From positions 434,001-498,000 of the forward strand of contig NZ_FNQB01000002.1 of NCBI RefSeq assembly GCF_900107455.1: a DNA stretch of 64,000 nt, read 5' to 3'. A program made the translations under genes and the position numbers. The notes beneath the pieces are model-generated. The model made no database searches. It had not been told where the DNA came from and was given only the letters and a program-made list of their open reading frames with translations. Below, piece after piece: positions 17,654-25,539 of this stretch; within the stretch, counting starts at the first letter, position 1, and every line of letters begins with the position of its first letter. Source of the stretch: Asanoa ishikariensis. GTDB taxonomy: Bacteria > Actinomycetota > Actinomycetes > Mycobacteriales > Micromonosporaceae.

Positions 17654-17754
17654 GGTTAGTGAGCGCTCACCATCCAGGCGGTTAGTAAGCGCTCACCATC
17701 CTGGGGGTTGGTAAGCGCTTACTAACTGCTTCGGGTGGTGAGCGCTCGCTACCC
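17654..17754. repeat. array of four palindromic repeats, 26-27 bp period
   Basis: Copies lie at 17654-17675, 17680-17701, 17706-17726 and 17733-17754. Each is built around AGCGCT, with arms such as GGTTAGTAAGCGCTCACCA. The AGCGCT cores start at 17662, 17688, 17714 and 17741. The array lies between the 3' ends of dedA and the tetR gene at 17884. It could be a multi-site operator, a REP-like element or a transcription stop. The sequence alone does not decide. Confidence 0.8.
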
Positions 17755-17883
17755 GGCCTTGGGCAAGTGGGCGGAGCCGCACACGATCATGGGGCGGGGG
17801 ATTCGCTGGCTGGTCAGAGCCGCTGCCGCCCGACCAGGGAAGCAGGCCGACACCGACGCTGTGCGCCGACCGTCCCGGGCTGT

Positions 17884-18432
17884 CTAGGTCGCGGAGCCCG
17901 CGGCGGCCAGTTTGAGTGCGGCGGTCAGGTCCGCCGCGGTCAAAGCGCCATCAGGGTCGATCAGCCACTGGATGGCCAACCCCGCCAGCAGGGCCTGCGC
18001 GAGCCCGCCAAGCAGCCGCGCCTCCTCGCCGTCCGCGCCCCCGCCGAGAAGGCCGGCCAACTCAGCGCGGCCTTGGCGCTGCCCGGCGACCAAAAACTCG
18101 TGGATCTCCGGCAGTCGGTCGACCTGGCCCGCCAGCTCGAACTGGGTCGTCCAGAGCGGCCGCTGGTCGCGGACCGAGGCGATGACCGCCGCCCAGAGCG
18201 CCTCGTTCGATCCGTCGGTCGCCCGCAGCGTGGAGTCCAGTTCCGCGCCCCACTCCGCCAGCGCTTCCATCAGCGCCTGGTTGAGTAGTTCCCGGGTCGA
18301 GCCGAAGTGGTAGCCGATCGCGGCCAGGCTCACCCCGGCCGCGGTGGCGATGTCGCGGGCCGTGGTGCGGGTGTAGCCGATGTCGTGCAGGCACGCCTTG
18401 GCCCCGGCGATCAGGCTCTCCCGGTTTCCCAT
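17884..18432 (-). CDS. TetR family transcriptional regulator
   Basis: This 182-residue protein has an N-terminal helix-turn-helix in TTARDIATAAGVSLAAIGYH followed by FGSTRELL, and a helical ligand-binding domain to the end. The start chosen is the ATG at 18432, 6 nt from a near-perfect -10 (TACAAT on the reverse strand), so the mRNA may be leaderless. A 16-bp operator-like palindrome covers that -10, which implies autorepression. It is divergent from an HxlR regulator 79 nt away. The ligand is unknown. Confidence 0.88.
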   Translation of the reverse strand: MGNRESLIAGAKACLHDIGYTRTTARDIATAAGVSLAAIGYHFGSTRELLNQALMEALAEWGAELDSTLRATDGSNEALWAAVIASVRDQRPLWTTQFELAGQVDRLPEIHEFLVAGQRQGRAELAGLLGGGADGEEARLLGGLAQALLAGLAIQWLIDPDGALTAADLTAALKLAAAGSAT

Positions 18433-18438
18433 GCGGAG

Positions 18439-18455
18439 ATTGTACAAGTGTGCAA
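18439..18455. promoter_or_regulatory. tetR -10 element overlapped by its operator
   Basis: On the reverse strand TACAAT (18439-18444) lies 6 nt before the TetR start. TTGTACAAGTGTGCAA (18440-18455) is an imperfect palindrome (TTGYACA, AG, TGTRCAA) over the same bases. This is the arrangement expected for a self-repressing TetR gene. Confidence 0.6.
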
Positions 18456-18511
18456 AACCGCCTTGGTGCACGAGTTGTAACTGGCGGCCGGGCTCTGTGA
18501 ACATAGAGGGC

Positions 18512-18859
18512 ATGACCGAGGAGTGCACCGCGCGAGAGGTGCTCGACCGGGTCGGCGGCAAGTGGAGCATCGCGATCATCGTGGCCGCGGCGCAGGGTCC
18601 GGTGCGGTTCACCGAGCTCGAGCGGTCCATCGTCGGGATCAGCCGGCGGATGCTCGCGCTGACCCTGCGCAACCTCGAGCGCGACGGCCTGCTGACGCGC
18701 ACCGTCTTCGCGACCGTCCCGCCCCGGGTCGAATACCTCGCGACGGACCTGTCGCGCGAGATCTACGACGCGCTGGTCACGTTGACCACCTGGGCCGAGC
18801 GGCACCGGATGGAGATCGCCAGCGCGCGGGCCGCGTATGACCAAAGGGCACTGGAATGA
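18512..18859 (+). CDS. HxlR family transcriptional regulator
   Basis: This 115-residue winged-helix protein has the HxlR signature: an N-terminal cysteine (C5), [37 protein letters not shown] and the wing after [11 protein letters not shown]. Members such as HypR and YodB respond to thiol or quinone stress through the N-terminal cysteine. Redox sensing is therefore plausible but inferred. The ATG at 18512 follows TAGAGGG. The stop overlaps the next start as ATGA, so the regulator is coupled to the cysteine-rich protein behind it. Confidence 0.9.
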   Translation: MTEECTAREVLDRVGGKWSIAIIVAAAQGPVRFTELERSIVGISRRMLALTLRNLERDGLLTRTVFATVPPRVEYLATDLSREIYDALVTLTTWAERHRMEIASARAAYDQRALE

Positions 18860-19653
18860 GCTTGGAACTGGCCGCCGACTGCAGCCGGTGCGTCGGCCTC
18901 TGCTGCGTGGTGCCGGCGTTCGCCAAGTCCGTCGACTTCGCCATCGACAAGCCCGCCCGGCAGCCCTGCCCGAACCTCGGGACAGACTCGCGCTGCGGGA
19001 TCCACGCCAAGCTGCGTACGGAAGGGTTCCGGGGCTGCACGGTGTACGACTGCTTCGGCGCCGGTCAGCACCTCACCCAGGCGACCTTCGGCGGTGCCGA
19101 CTGGCACGACCGGCCCGAGCTCGCCGACTCGATGTTCAGCGCGTTCCCGGTCATGCGCGAGTTGCACGAACTGCTCTGGTACCTGACCGCCGCGCTCGAG
19201 CTGAAGCTGCCCCAGCAGCAGCGCGACGCCCTCCAGGACGCGTACGAGCGGATCCGAACGCTCACCGAAAGCAGTGAGCTGGCCAAGGTGGACCCGGCGC
19301 CGCACTGGGCCGCCGTCAACGACCTGCTCATGCGGGCCAGTGCGGCCGTGCGCGCGAAAGCACCCGGCGCACGCCGCGAGCACCGCGGTGCCGACCTGGT
19401 AGGCAAGGACCTGCGGCGCACCGACCTGCGGGCGGCCAACCTGCGGGGCGCCTATCTCATCGGCGCCGACCTGCGCGGCGCGGACCTGGGCTGGGCTGAC
19501 CTGATCGGGGCCGATCTGCGTGACGCCGACCTGCGCGGCGCCCGCCTGCGCACCGCGCTGTTCCTCACGCGGGCCCAGGTGGATTCCGCGAAAGGGGACG
19601 GGACGACGGCGCTGCCGCGTGGGCTGCGCCGTCCGCCCCACTGGCCGAGCTGA
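18856..19653 (+). CDS. YkgJ-like cysteine cluster and pentapeptide-repeat protein
   Basis: This 265-residue protein has two parts. Residues 9-70 contain CSRCVGLCC, a further C-x-N segment, CGIH and a C...C pair, resembling the zinc/iron-chelating YkgJ (UPF0153) cysteine cluster. Residues of about 175-240 are pentapeptide repeats (A/D-L-R-G-A/T type, for example [20 protein letters not shown]), which form a right-handed quadrilateral helix. A helical linker joins them. The function is unknown. Pentapeptide proteins can mimic DNA, and the cysteine cluster may bind metal. Translational coupling to an HxlR regulator suggests a redox- or metal-linked role. Confidence 0.8.
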   Translation: MSLELAADCSRCVGLCCVVPAFAKSVDFAIDKPARQPCPNLGTDSRCGIHAKLRTEGFRGCTVYDCFGAGQHLTQATFGGADWHDRPELADSMFSAFPVMRELHELLWYLTAALELKLPQQQRDALQDAYERIRTLTESSELAKVDPAPHWAAVNDLLMRASAAVRAKAPGARREHRGADLVGKDLRRTDLRAANLRGAYLIGADLRGADLGWADLIGADLRDADLRGARLRTALFLTRAQVDSAKGDGTTALPRGLRRPPHWPS

Positions 19654-19680
19654 CGAAACCGAACTGCCGAGCTGACGAAG

Positions 19681-19965
19681 CTAGGCGAGCTGCTCGGCCA
19701 CTTCGAACTGCACCGCGCCGTTGGCGTCGACGGCGGCGTCGAGTGATTTGTCGTCGAGCACCCTCGCGGCCTCGCCGTCGAGGAAGAGCCGGGCGCCGGA
19801 CTGGTCGACGACCTGGTCGCCTTCCTGGGGCGAGGTGGCCAGGCTCATGGTCAGCGCGCCCTGCGTCGGGTCGGACGCGATGCGTACACCGGCGCCGTCC
19901 GGCAGGTTCTGCTGGCCGGTGAGGTCACGGATGACCGCTACGGCGTTGTCAGTCACTGCGAGCAT
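19681..19965 (-). CDS. HesB/IscA-like protein without cysteines
   Basis: This 94-residue protein has the overall beta-rich pattern of A-type iron-sulfur carriers (start MLAVTDNAVAVIRDLTG, a GVRIASDP strand, and FLDGEAARVLDD), but the three cysteines that hold the cluster are absent. In fact the protein has no cysteine at all. It therefore cannot carry a cluster in the classical way and may be a structural or regulatory derivative. The ATG at 19965 is preceded by GGAGGG. The stop lies 27 nt from the convergent pentapeptide gene. Confidence 0.78.
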   Translation of the reverse strand: MLAVTDNAVAVIRDLTGQQNLPDGAGVRIASDPTQGALTMSLATSPQEGDQVVDQSGARLFLDGEAARVLDDKSLDAAVDANGAVQFEVAEQLA

Positions 19966-20102
19966 GGTGAAACCCTCCAGATGAGCGGCAGGGGAATGTT
20001 GAGACCGCAACTGACAGGGCCGTTCCTAACGGCAGGCGGGTCTGCGGCCGTCCATGACCCACGTAACCCTCCGTCGCCGGATCCCGCAACCCGAACGCGA
20101 CT

Positions 20103-20108
20103 TATTCT
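20103..20108 (+). promoter_or_regulatory. -10 element for leaderless HMG-CoA lyase transcript
   Basis: TATTCT lies 6 nt before the ATG at 20115, so the transcript probably starts at the start codon. The -35 region is poor. Confidence 0.45.
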
Positions 20109-20114
20109 GGCTGC

Positions 20115-21023
20115 ATGAACCCGTTGCCCGGCTCTGTATCGATCCGCGAGGTCGCACCCCGAGATGGCCTCCAGAACGAGGATCCGGTGCCTACCGCAGC
20201 CAAGATCGAGCTGCTGGACGCGCTCTCGGGCACGGGTGTACGACGGATCGAGGCGGTCTCGTTCGTGCACCCCAAGGCGATACCGCAGATGGCCGACGCC
20301 GACCAGGTGTGGGCCCAGGTGCGCAAGTCCCCGACTGTCCGCTATTCGGCCCTGGTGCCCAACTCGCGCGGCGCGCAGCGCGCCCTGGCCGCCGGGTTCA
20401 CCGAGGTCGAGGTGGTCGTCTCGGCGAGCGACACGCACAACAAGCGCAACGTCAACCGCTCCACCGGCGAGTCGCTCGACGACATCGCCGCACTGATCGA
20501 CGAGTTGCACGGCGCGGGCGCCAGCGCCGAGGTGATCATCGCGACCAGCTTCGGCTGTCCGTTCGAGGGTGACGTCGACCCGAAGCGGGTCGCCGACATC
20601 GTCGACCGGGTGGTCGCCGACGGTGCCGACCGGATCGCGTTCGGCGACACCACCGGCATGGCCACCCCGCGGCGGGTCACCGACGTGGTCACCCTGGTCC
20701 GCGAGCGCCAGCCGGACATTCCGGTGCTGCTGCATTTCCACAACACGCGGGGCACGGCGCTGGCCAACATCCTGACCGCGATGGACCTGGGCATCACCGA
20801 GTTCGACGCGAGCGTCGGCGGGTTGGGCGGCTGCCCCTACGCGCCCGGCGCCACCGGCAACGTGGCCACCGAGGAGGTGGTGCACATGCTGGAGGACATG
20901 GGGATCGACACCGGCATCGACCTCGACGCGCTGATCGAGGCGGCGGCGCTGGCGCAGCGGGTGGTGGGCCGGGAGTTGCCCTCGGGCGTGCTGCGTGCGG
21001 GGCCGCGTACCCGGTTGGCCTGA
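20115..21023 (+). CDS. mvaB: hydroxymethylglutaryl-CoA lyase
   Basis: This 302-residue TIM-barrel enzyme splits HMG-CoA into acetoacetate and acetyl-CoA, the last step of leucine breakdown. It has EVAPRDGLQNE at the N-terminus (metal and substrate residues), HFHNTRGTALAN (metal-binding His pair) and the HMG-CoA lyase signature in SVGGLGGCPYAPGATGNVAT with the active-site Cys. The length is normal for bacteria. No other leucine-degradation gene is adjacent, so the assignment rests on the signature. Confidence 0.92.
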   Translation: MNPLPGSVSIREVAPRDGLQNEDPVPTAAKIELLDALSGTGVRRIEAVSFVHPKAIPQMADADQVWAQVRKSPTVRYSALVPNSRGAQRALAAGFTEVEVVVSASDTHNKRNVNRSTGESLDDIAALIDELHGAGASAEVIIATSFGCPFEGDVDPKRVADIVDRVVADGADRIAFGDTTGMATPRRVTDVVTLVRERQPDIPVLLHFHNTRGTALANILTAMDLGITEFDASVGGLGGCPYAPGATGNVATEEVVHMLEDMGIDTGIDLDALIEAAALAQRVVGRELPSGVLRAGPRTRLA

Positions 21024-21064
21024 TTCGAGCACGAACGGAGAAGCGCTCCGCCGGGGAACGGGCC

Positions 21065-21070
21065 TAGCGT
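21065..21070 (+). promoter_or_regulatory. -10 element (TAGCGT) for leaderless VOC transcript
   Basis: TAGCGT is 7 nt before the ATG at 21078. The same hexamer and spacing recur before the genes at 57957 and 51799. Confidence 0.5.
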
Positions 21071-21077
21071 CGACCGC

Positions 21078-21494
21078 ATGAAACTTTCGCACTGCTTCGT
21101 CCTCGTCGACGACCAGGAGCAGACGCTCGCGTTCTATCGCGACGTGTTGGGTCTCGAAGTGCGCAACGACGTCGACATGACCGACTGGGGCATGCCCTGG
21201 CGCTGGCTGACTGTCGGCCCTCCGGGTCAGCCCGCCATCGAGATCGGCCTGGACGCGATCTCCTCGAAGGCGCCGGTGGACCAGCCGGCCCTGCGCGAGT
21301 TGATGGCCAAGGGTGCGCTGTCAGCGCTGATCTTCGACATCGCCGACTGCGACGCGGCCTTCGAAAAGATCAGGTCGAGCGGGGCCGAGGTGCTTCAGGA
21401 GCCGATCGACCAGCCTTACGGGGTACGCGACTGCGCGTTCCGTGACCCGTCCGGCAACATGGTCCGCTTCAGCCAGCGAAGGGGTCCCGCCTGA
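21078..21494 (+). CDS. VOC superfamily (glyoxalase/dioxygenase-like) protein
   Basis: This 138-residue protein has the two beta-alpha-beta-beta-beta modules of the vicinal oxygen chelate fold. It opens with MKLSHCFVLVDDQEQTLAFY followed by RDVLGLEV, and the second module has FDIADCDAAFEKIRSSG and FRDPSGNMVRFSQ. Metal-ligand positions typical of the family (an early His and a late acidic or aromatic residue) are partly present. Substrates in this superfamily vary widely, so no specific activity is assigned. The gene ends inside a long terminator-like palindrome. Confidence 0.85.
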   Translation: MKLSHCFVLVDDQEQTLAFYRDVLGLEVRNDVDMTDWGMPWRWLTVGPPGQPAIEIGLDAISSKAPVDQPALRELMAKGALSALIFDIADCDAAFEKIRSSGAEVLQEPIDQPYGVRDCAFRDPSGNMVRFSQRRGPA

Positions 21495-21512
21495 TCAGGC
21501 GAGACCCCTTCG
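21477..21512. terminator. 36-nt near-perfect palindrome between convergent genes
   Basis: The arms CGAAGGGGTC-c-CGCCTG and CAGGCG-a-GACCCCTTCG pair with one mismatch around the centre TGATCA. The VOC stop codon lies in the centre, and the molybdenum hydroxylase operon ends 4 nt beyond it. The symmetry lets it stop transcription from both sides, although no U-tract follows. Confidence 0.75.
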
Positions 21513-21515
21513 AGC

Positions 21516-22361
21516 TCAGGACAGGCTGGCCACCGCGCGCCGGGTCAGCACGCCGGCCAGGTGGCGCCGGTAGTCCGCGCTGCCCAGCAGGTCGTCGCTC
21601 GGTCGCGTGCCCTCGGCCACCCGCGCCGCGGCCGCGCCGATCGCCTCGCGGCTGTCGGCGCCGGCCAGCGCCTGCTCCGTGGCGGTCGCGCGGAGCGGCG
21701 TCGAGCCCATGTTGGTCAGTCCGACGCGGGCCTCGGCGATCGAGCCGTTGTCGCGCCGGACCATGGCCGCCACGCCGACCAGGGCCCAGCCCTGCGCGAC
21801 GCGGTTGAACTTCTCGTAGGCGCCCACCCAGGAGCCCTGCTTGGGCACCCGGACCGCGACCAGCACCTCGTCAGGAGCGACCACGCTCGTCAGGTAGTCG
21901 ACGAAGAACTCACTCGCGGGCACGACCCGCCGGCCGCTGGGGCCGACGACCTCCATCGAAGCGCCGAGCACCAGTGCCACCGCCGGCAGGTCGCCGGCCG
22001 GGTCGGCGTGCGCCAGCGAGCCCGCGAACGTGCCGCGATGGCGCACCTGCCGGTCGGCCACCGTCTCGGTCGCCGAGACGAGCAGCGGCAGGTGTTCGTT
22101 GATGAGCGGGTCGCGCAGGACGGACGCGTGGGTGACCATCGCGCCGATCACCAACGCGTCGCCGTCTTCGCGGACCTGCCGCAGCTCGGCGATGCCGCCG
22201 AGGTCCACCAGCGTGCTCGGTGCGGCGAACCGCAGCCGCAGCAACGGGATCAGGCTCTGGCCGCCGGCGATCACCTTGGCGTCCTCGCCCGCGTCCCGCA
22301 ACACCCCGACCGCCTCGTCGACCGTGGTCGGCGCGGCGTAGTCGAACGACGGTGGGATCAT
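21516..22361 (-). CDS. coxM: molybdenum hydroxylase FAD-binding subunit (CoxM type)
   Basis: This 281-residue subunit carries FAD between the iron-sulfur subunit and quinone or another acceptor. The FAD-binding motifs are visible as IAGGQSLIPLLRLR (residues 32-45) and TFAGSLAHADPAGDLP (near 110-125). It is the last gene of the S-L-M set, and its ATG overlaps the large-subunit stop. The length and motifs match CoxM/CutM. The name implies CO dehydrogenase type, but the physiological substrate is unproven. Confidence 0.9.
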   Translation of the reverse strand: MIPPSFDYAAPTTVDEAVGVLRDAGEDAKVIAGGQSLIPLLRLRFAAPSTLVDLGGIAELRQVREDGDALVIGAMVTHASVLRDPLINEHLPLLVSATETVADRQVRHRGTFAGSLAHADPAGDLPAVALVLGASMEVVGPSGRRVVPASEFFVDYLTSVVAPDEVLVAVRVPKQGSWVGAYEKFNRVAQGWALVGVAAMVRRDNGSIAEARVGLTNMGSTPLRATATEQALAGADSREAIGAAAARVAEGTRPSDDLLGSADYRRHLAGVLTRRAVASLS

Positions 22362-24733
22362 GCCGCACCTCCCTGGATGGCTCGCCAGACCCGCTCCGGC
22401 GTGCACGGCATCGCGATGTCGTTGACACCCATCGGGCGCAGCGCGTCGACGATCGCGTTGACCACGGCCGGTGTCGAGGCGATGGTGCCCGCCTCGCCGA
22501 CGCCCTTCGTCCCCAATGGATGGTCGGGCGCCGGGCTCTCGGTGCGGTCGGTGACCAACGTCGGCAGATCGGCCGCCGTCGGCAGCGTGTAGTCGACGAA
22601 CGTGCCGGTCATCAGGTTGCCGTCGGCGTCGTACACGGCCTCTTCGAAGAGGGCCTGTGCGATGCCCTGCGCGATGCCGCCGTGCACCTGGCCCTCGACG
22701 ATCAGCGGGTTGATCACCTTGCCGATGTCGTCGACGGCCACATATTTGCGGATCGTCACGCGGCCGGTCTCGGTGTCGACCTCCGTCGCGCACAGGTGGG
22801 TGCCGTGCGGGAAGGAGAAGTTGACCGGGTCGTAGACCGCGTCCGCGTCGAGCGTCGGCTCGATGCCGTCGGGCAGGTCGTGCGCCGCGAACACGGCCAG
22901 GGCACAGTCCGCGAGGGTACGGCCGCCGTCGGGGTTTCCGCGCACGCGGAACTGGCCGCCGGTGAACTCCAGGTCGGCCGGATCGCACTCGAGCATGTGC
23001 GCGGCGATCGGCTTCGCCTTGTCGATCACCTTCTGGCAGGCGTTGTAGAGCGCGACGCCGCCGACCGCGAGCGACCGCGAGCCGTAGGTGTCGAGCCCTT
23101 TGTAGGAGGTGCGGGTGTCGCCGTGCAGCACCTCGATGTCGTCGAAGCCGACGCCGAGCTGGTCGGCGACGATCTGGCTCCACGCCGTCTCGTGCCCCTG
23201 GCCGTGCGGCGAGGTGCCGGTGACCACCTCGACCCGACCGGTGGGCAGCATGCGTACGCTCGCCGTCTCCCAACCGCCGGCGCCGTAGCGCAGCGCGCCG
23301 AGCACCCGGGACGGCGCGAGGCCGCACATCTCGGTGTAGGTCGAGATGCCGATGCCGAGCTGCACGCTGTCACCGGTGTCCCGGCGGGCCTGCTGCTCCT
23401 GGCGCAGCTCGTCGTAGCCGAACAGCTCCTTGGCCCGGTCGGTCGCCTTGGCGTAGTCGCCCGAGTCGTACGCCAGGCCGCACACGGTGGTGAACGGGAA
23501 CTCGTCGGCGTTGATCCAGTTGCGTTCCCGCACCTCCAACGGGTCCAGCCCCAGCTCGACGGCGAGCTCGTCCATGATCCGCTCGATCGCGTACGTGGCC
23601 TCCGGCCGGCCGGCGCCGCGGTAGGCGTCGGTGATCGTGGTGTTGGTGAAGATCCCGCTGCACTCGAAGCGGTACGCCGGGAACTTGTAGATCGCGTTGT
23701 ACATGAACGCGCCGAGGATCGGCACGCCCGGGCCGACCAGGCCCATGTAGGCGCCCATGTTGGCCAGCAGCTTGACCCGCAGCCCGGTGACCGTGCCGTC
23801 GCGCCGCGCGGCGAGCTCGAGGTCCTGGATCACGTCGCGGCCGTGGTGGGCCGAGACCAGGCTCTCGGAACGGGACTCGGTGTACTTGACCGGCTTGCCG
23901 AGCCGCTTGGCGGCGATGAACGCGATCAGCTCCTCGGGCGTGACCTGGAGCTTGCCGCCGAAGCCACCGCCGACGTCGGGTGCGATCACCCGGACCTTGT
24001 GCTCCGGCGTGCCGGTCACCACGGCGAGCAGGAAACGCAGGATGTGCGGGATCTGGGTGGCCGACCACATCGTGTAGACGTCGCCGGTCGGGTCGACGAC
24101 CACGCTGCGGGGTTCCATGAACGCGGGGATCAGCCGCTGCTGCACGTAGCGGCGGCGGATGACCACCTCGGCGTCGTCGATCGCGGCGCCGGCGTCGCCG
24201 CCGGTGCCCGCCTCGGCCGAGTCGAACACCCAGGTGTAGCCCTTGTTGGTGCCCTTGTCGGCGTGGACCAGGTCGGCGCCCTCGGCGATCGCCTGCTCCA
24301 TGTCGAGCACCACGGGCAGCGCCTCGTAGTCGACCTCGATCGCGGCGATGGCGTCCAGCGCCGCCGCCCGCGACCGGGCCGCGACCACGGCGACCGCCTC
24401 GCCCATGAAGCGGACCTCGTCGACCGCGATGGGCGGCCGGTCGGGGTGCACCATGTCTTCGGTCACCGGCCAGGCGCAGGGCAGCGAACCCTGCACGTCG
24501 GCCACGTCCCGGCCGGAGAAGGCGGCGACCACGCCCTTGGTCTCCAGTGCCGGTGACACGTCGATGCTGGTGATCCGGGCATGCGCCATCGGGCTGCGCA
24601 GGATAGCCAGGTGCAGCATGCCGGGCAGGGTGACGTTTTCCGTCCAGGTGGTGCGACCGGTGATCAGCCGGGCGTCTTCCTTGCGTCGCCGGGGACTGCC
24701 GATCTCGGTGCCCGGGGATTCGGTGATGGTCAT
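22358..24733 (-). CDS. coxL: molybdenum hydroxylase large subunit, form II CO dehydrogenase type
   Basis: This 791-residue catalytic subunit would bind molybdopterin cytosine dinucleotide. The active-site loop reads AYRGAGR (residues 370-376), which marks form II enzymes; true form I CO dehydrogenases have AYRCSFR with the Cu-binding cysteine. The conserved catalytic glutamate is in GVGEAGT (E747). Form II enzymes often oxidise other small substrates, so CO oxidation is doubtful. The ATG at 24733 with GGGAG upstream is chosen over a longer Arg-rich extension. Confidence 0.92.
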   Translation of the reverse strand: MTITESPGTEIGSPRRRKEDARLITGRTTWTENVTLPGMLHLAILRSPMAHARITSIDVSPALETKGVVAAFSGRDVADVQGSLPCAWPVTEDMVHPDRPPIAVDEVRFMGEAVAVVAARSRAAALDAIAAIEVDYEALPVVLDMEQAIAEGADLVHADKGTNKGYTWVFDSAEAGTGGDAGAAIDDAEVVIRRRYVQQRLIPAFMEPRSVVVDPTGDVYTMWSATQIPHILRFLLAVVTGTPEHKVRVIAPDVGGGFGGKLQVTPEELIAFIAAKRLGKPVKYTESRSESLVSAHHGRDVIQDLELAARRDGTVTGLRVKLLANMGAYMGLVGPGVPILGAFMYNAIYKFPAYRFECSGIFTNTTITDAYRGAGRPEATYAIERIMDELAVELGLDPLEVRERNWINADEFPFTTVCGLAYDSGDYAKATDRAKELFGYDELRQEQQARRDTGDSVQLGIGISTYTEMCGLAPSRVLGALRYGAGGWETASVRMLPTGRVEVVTGTSPHGQGHETAWSQIVADQLGVGFDDIEVLHGDTRTSYKGLDTYGSRSLAVGGVALYNACQKVIDKAKPIAAHMLECDPADLEFTGGQFRVRGNPDGGRTLADCALAVFAAHDLPDGIEPTLDADAVYDPVNFSFPHGTHLCATEVDTETGRVTIRKYVAVDDIGKVINPLIVEGQVHGGIAQGIAQALFEEAVYDADGNLMTGTFVDYTLPTAADLPTLVTDRTESPAPDHPLGTKGVGEAGTIASTPAVVNAIVDALRPMGVNDIAMPCTPERVWRAIQGGAA

Positions 24734-24743
24734 CGGTTCTCCC

Positions 24744-25346
24744 TCACGGCACCGGCTGCGGGATGGTCTCGTCGGGCACGCTCTGGCGCGGCAGGCCCGA
24801 GTCGGGGGTGTGGCCCTCACCGGCCAGCGGCGACGGTGCTGCCGGTTCGGCGTCACCGCCGCTGCGGCGGATCTCCTCGCTCGCCGCCCGTACCGCGCGG
24901 ACGATGTTCTGATAGCCCGTGCACCGGCAGAGGTTGCCCTCCAAGCCTTCGCGGATCTCCTGCTCGCTGGGGTCGGAGTTCTCCTCCAGCAGGTCGACGG
25001 CGGCCATGATCATGCCCGGCGTGCAGAAACCACACTGGAGTCCGTGCGCCTCGTGGAAGGCCCGCTGGACAGGGTGCAGTGTGTTGTCGGGGCCGGACAG
25101 CCCTTCGATGGTCGTGATCTCGCGGTCATCGGCCTGTACGGCCAGGACGGCACAACTCTTGACACCCTGCTGGTGCCCGTCGGCGTCGCTCATCAGCACG
25201 GTGCACGCGCCGCAGTTGCTGGTGTCGCAACCGACGACGGTGCCAACCTTGCCGAGGCGTTCGCGTAGGTGATGGACGAGCAGGGTGCGCGGTTCGACGT
25301 CGTCTTCGTATTCGACACCGTCGACCTTGATCGATACCCGGGTCAT
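24744..25346 (-). CDS. coxS: molybdenum hydroxylase [2Fe-2S] subunit (CoxS type)
   Basis: This 200-residue subunit has two [2Fe-2S] clusters: the plant-ferredoxin-type motif [13 protein letters not shown] with a later C, and the helical-domain motif CGFCTPGM and [10 protein letters not shown]. It passes electrons from the molybdenum centre to FAD. The ATG at 25346 follows GGGAGG. The usual protein ends near residue 165, and the last 35 residues here are an unusual Pro/Gly-rich tail. It is the first structural gene of the S-L-M operon, ending 10 nt before the large subunit. Confidence 0.92.
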   Translation of the reverse strand: MTRVSIKVDGVEYEDDVEPRTLLVHHLRERLGKVGTVVGCDTSNCGACTVLMSDADGHQQGVKSCAVLAVQADDREITTIEGLSGPDNTLHPVQRAFHEAHGLQCGFCTPGMIMAAVDLLEENSDPSEQEIREGLEGNLCRCTGYQNIVRAVRAASEEIRRSGGDAEPAAPSPLAGEGHTPDSGLPRQSVPDETIPQPVP

Positions 25347-25539
25347 CAAGCCTCCCGGCTTGCTCCACTGCGGCCGGTTGGGGGCCGGCGCGCATGCTCA
25401 ACTGCGGGGATGGCGCGTCAAGCCCCGGCCACGCCCCTCCTTTCGACCGCGGTCAGCGGGCGGCCAAGGTCATGCGCGTGGAACTCAGCCAATCCCTTCG
25501 CGGGCGGCACCGCAAGGGGTGGGTGTGAAATGGACCACG

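Noticed and set aside
19991-20020. GGGAAT upstream of mvaB as a SigR-type promoter
   Set aside because: There is no GTT at the required 18-nt spacing.
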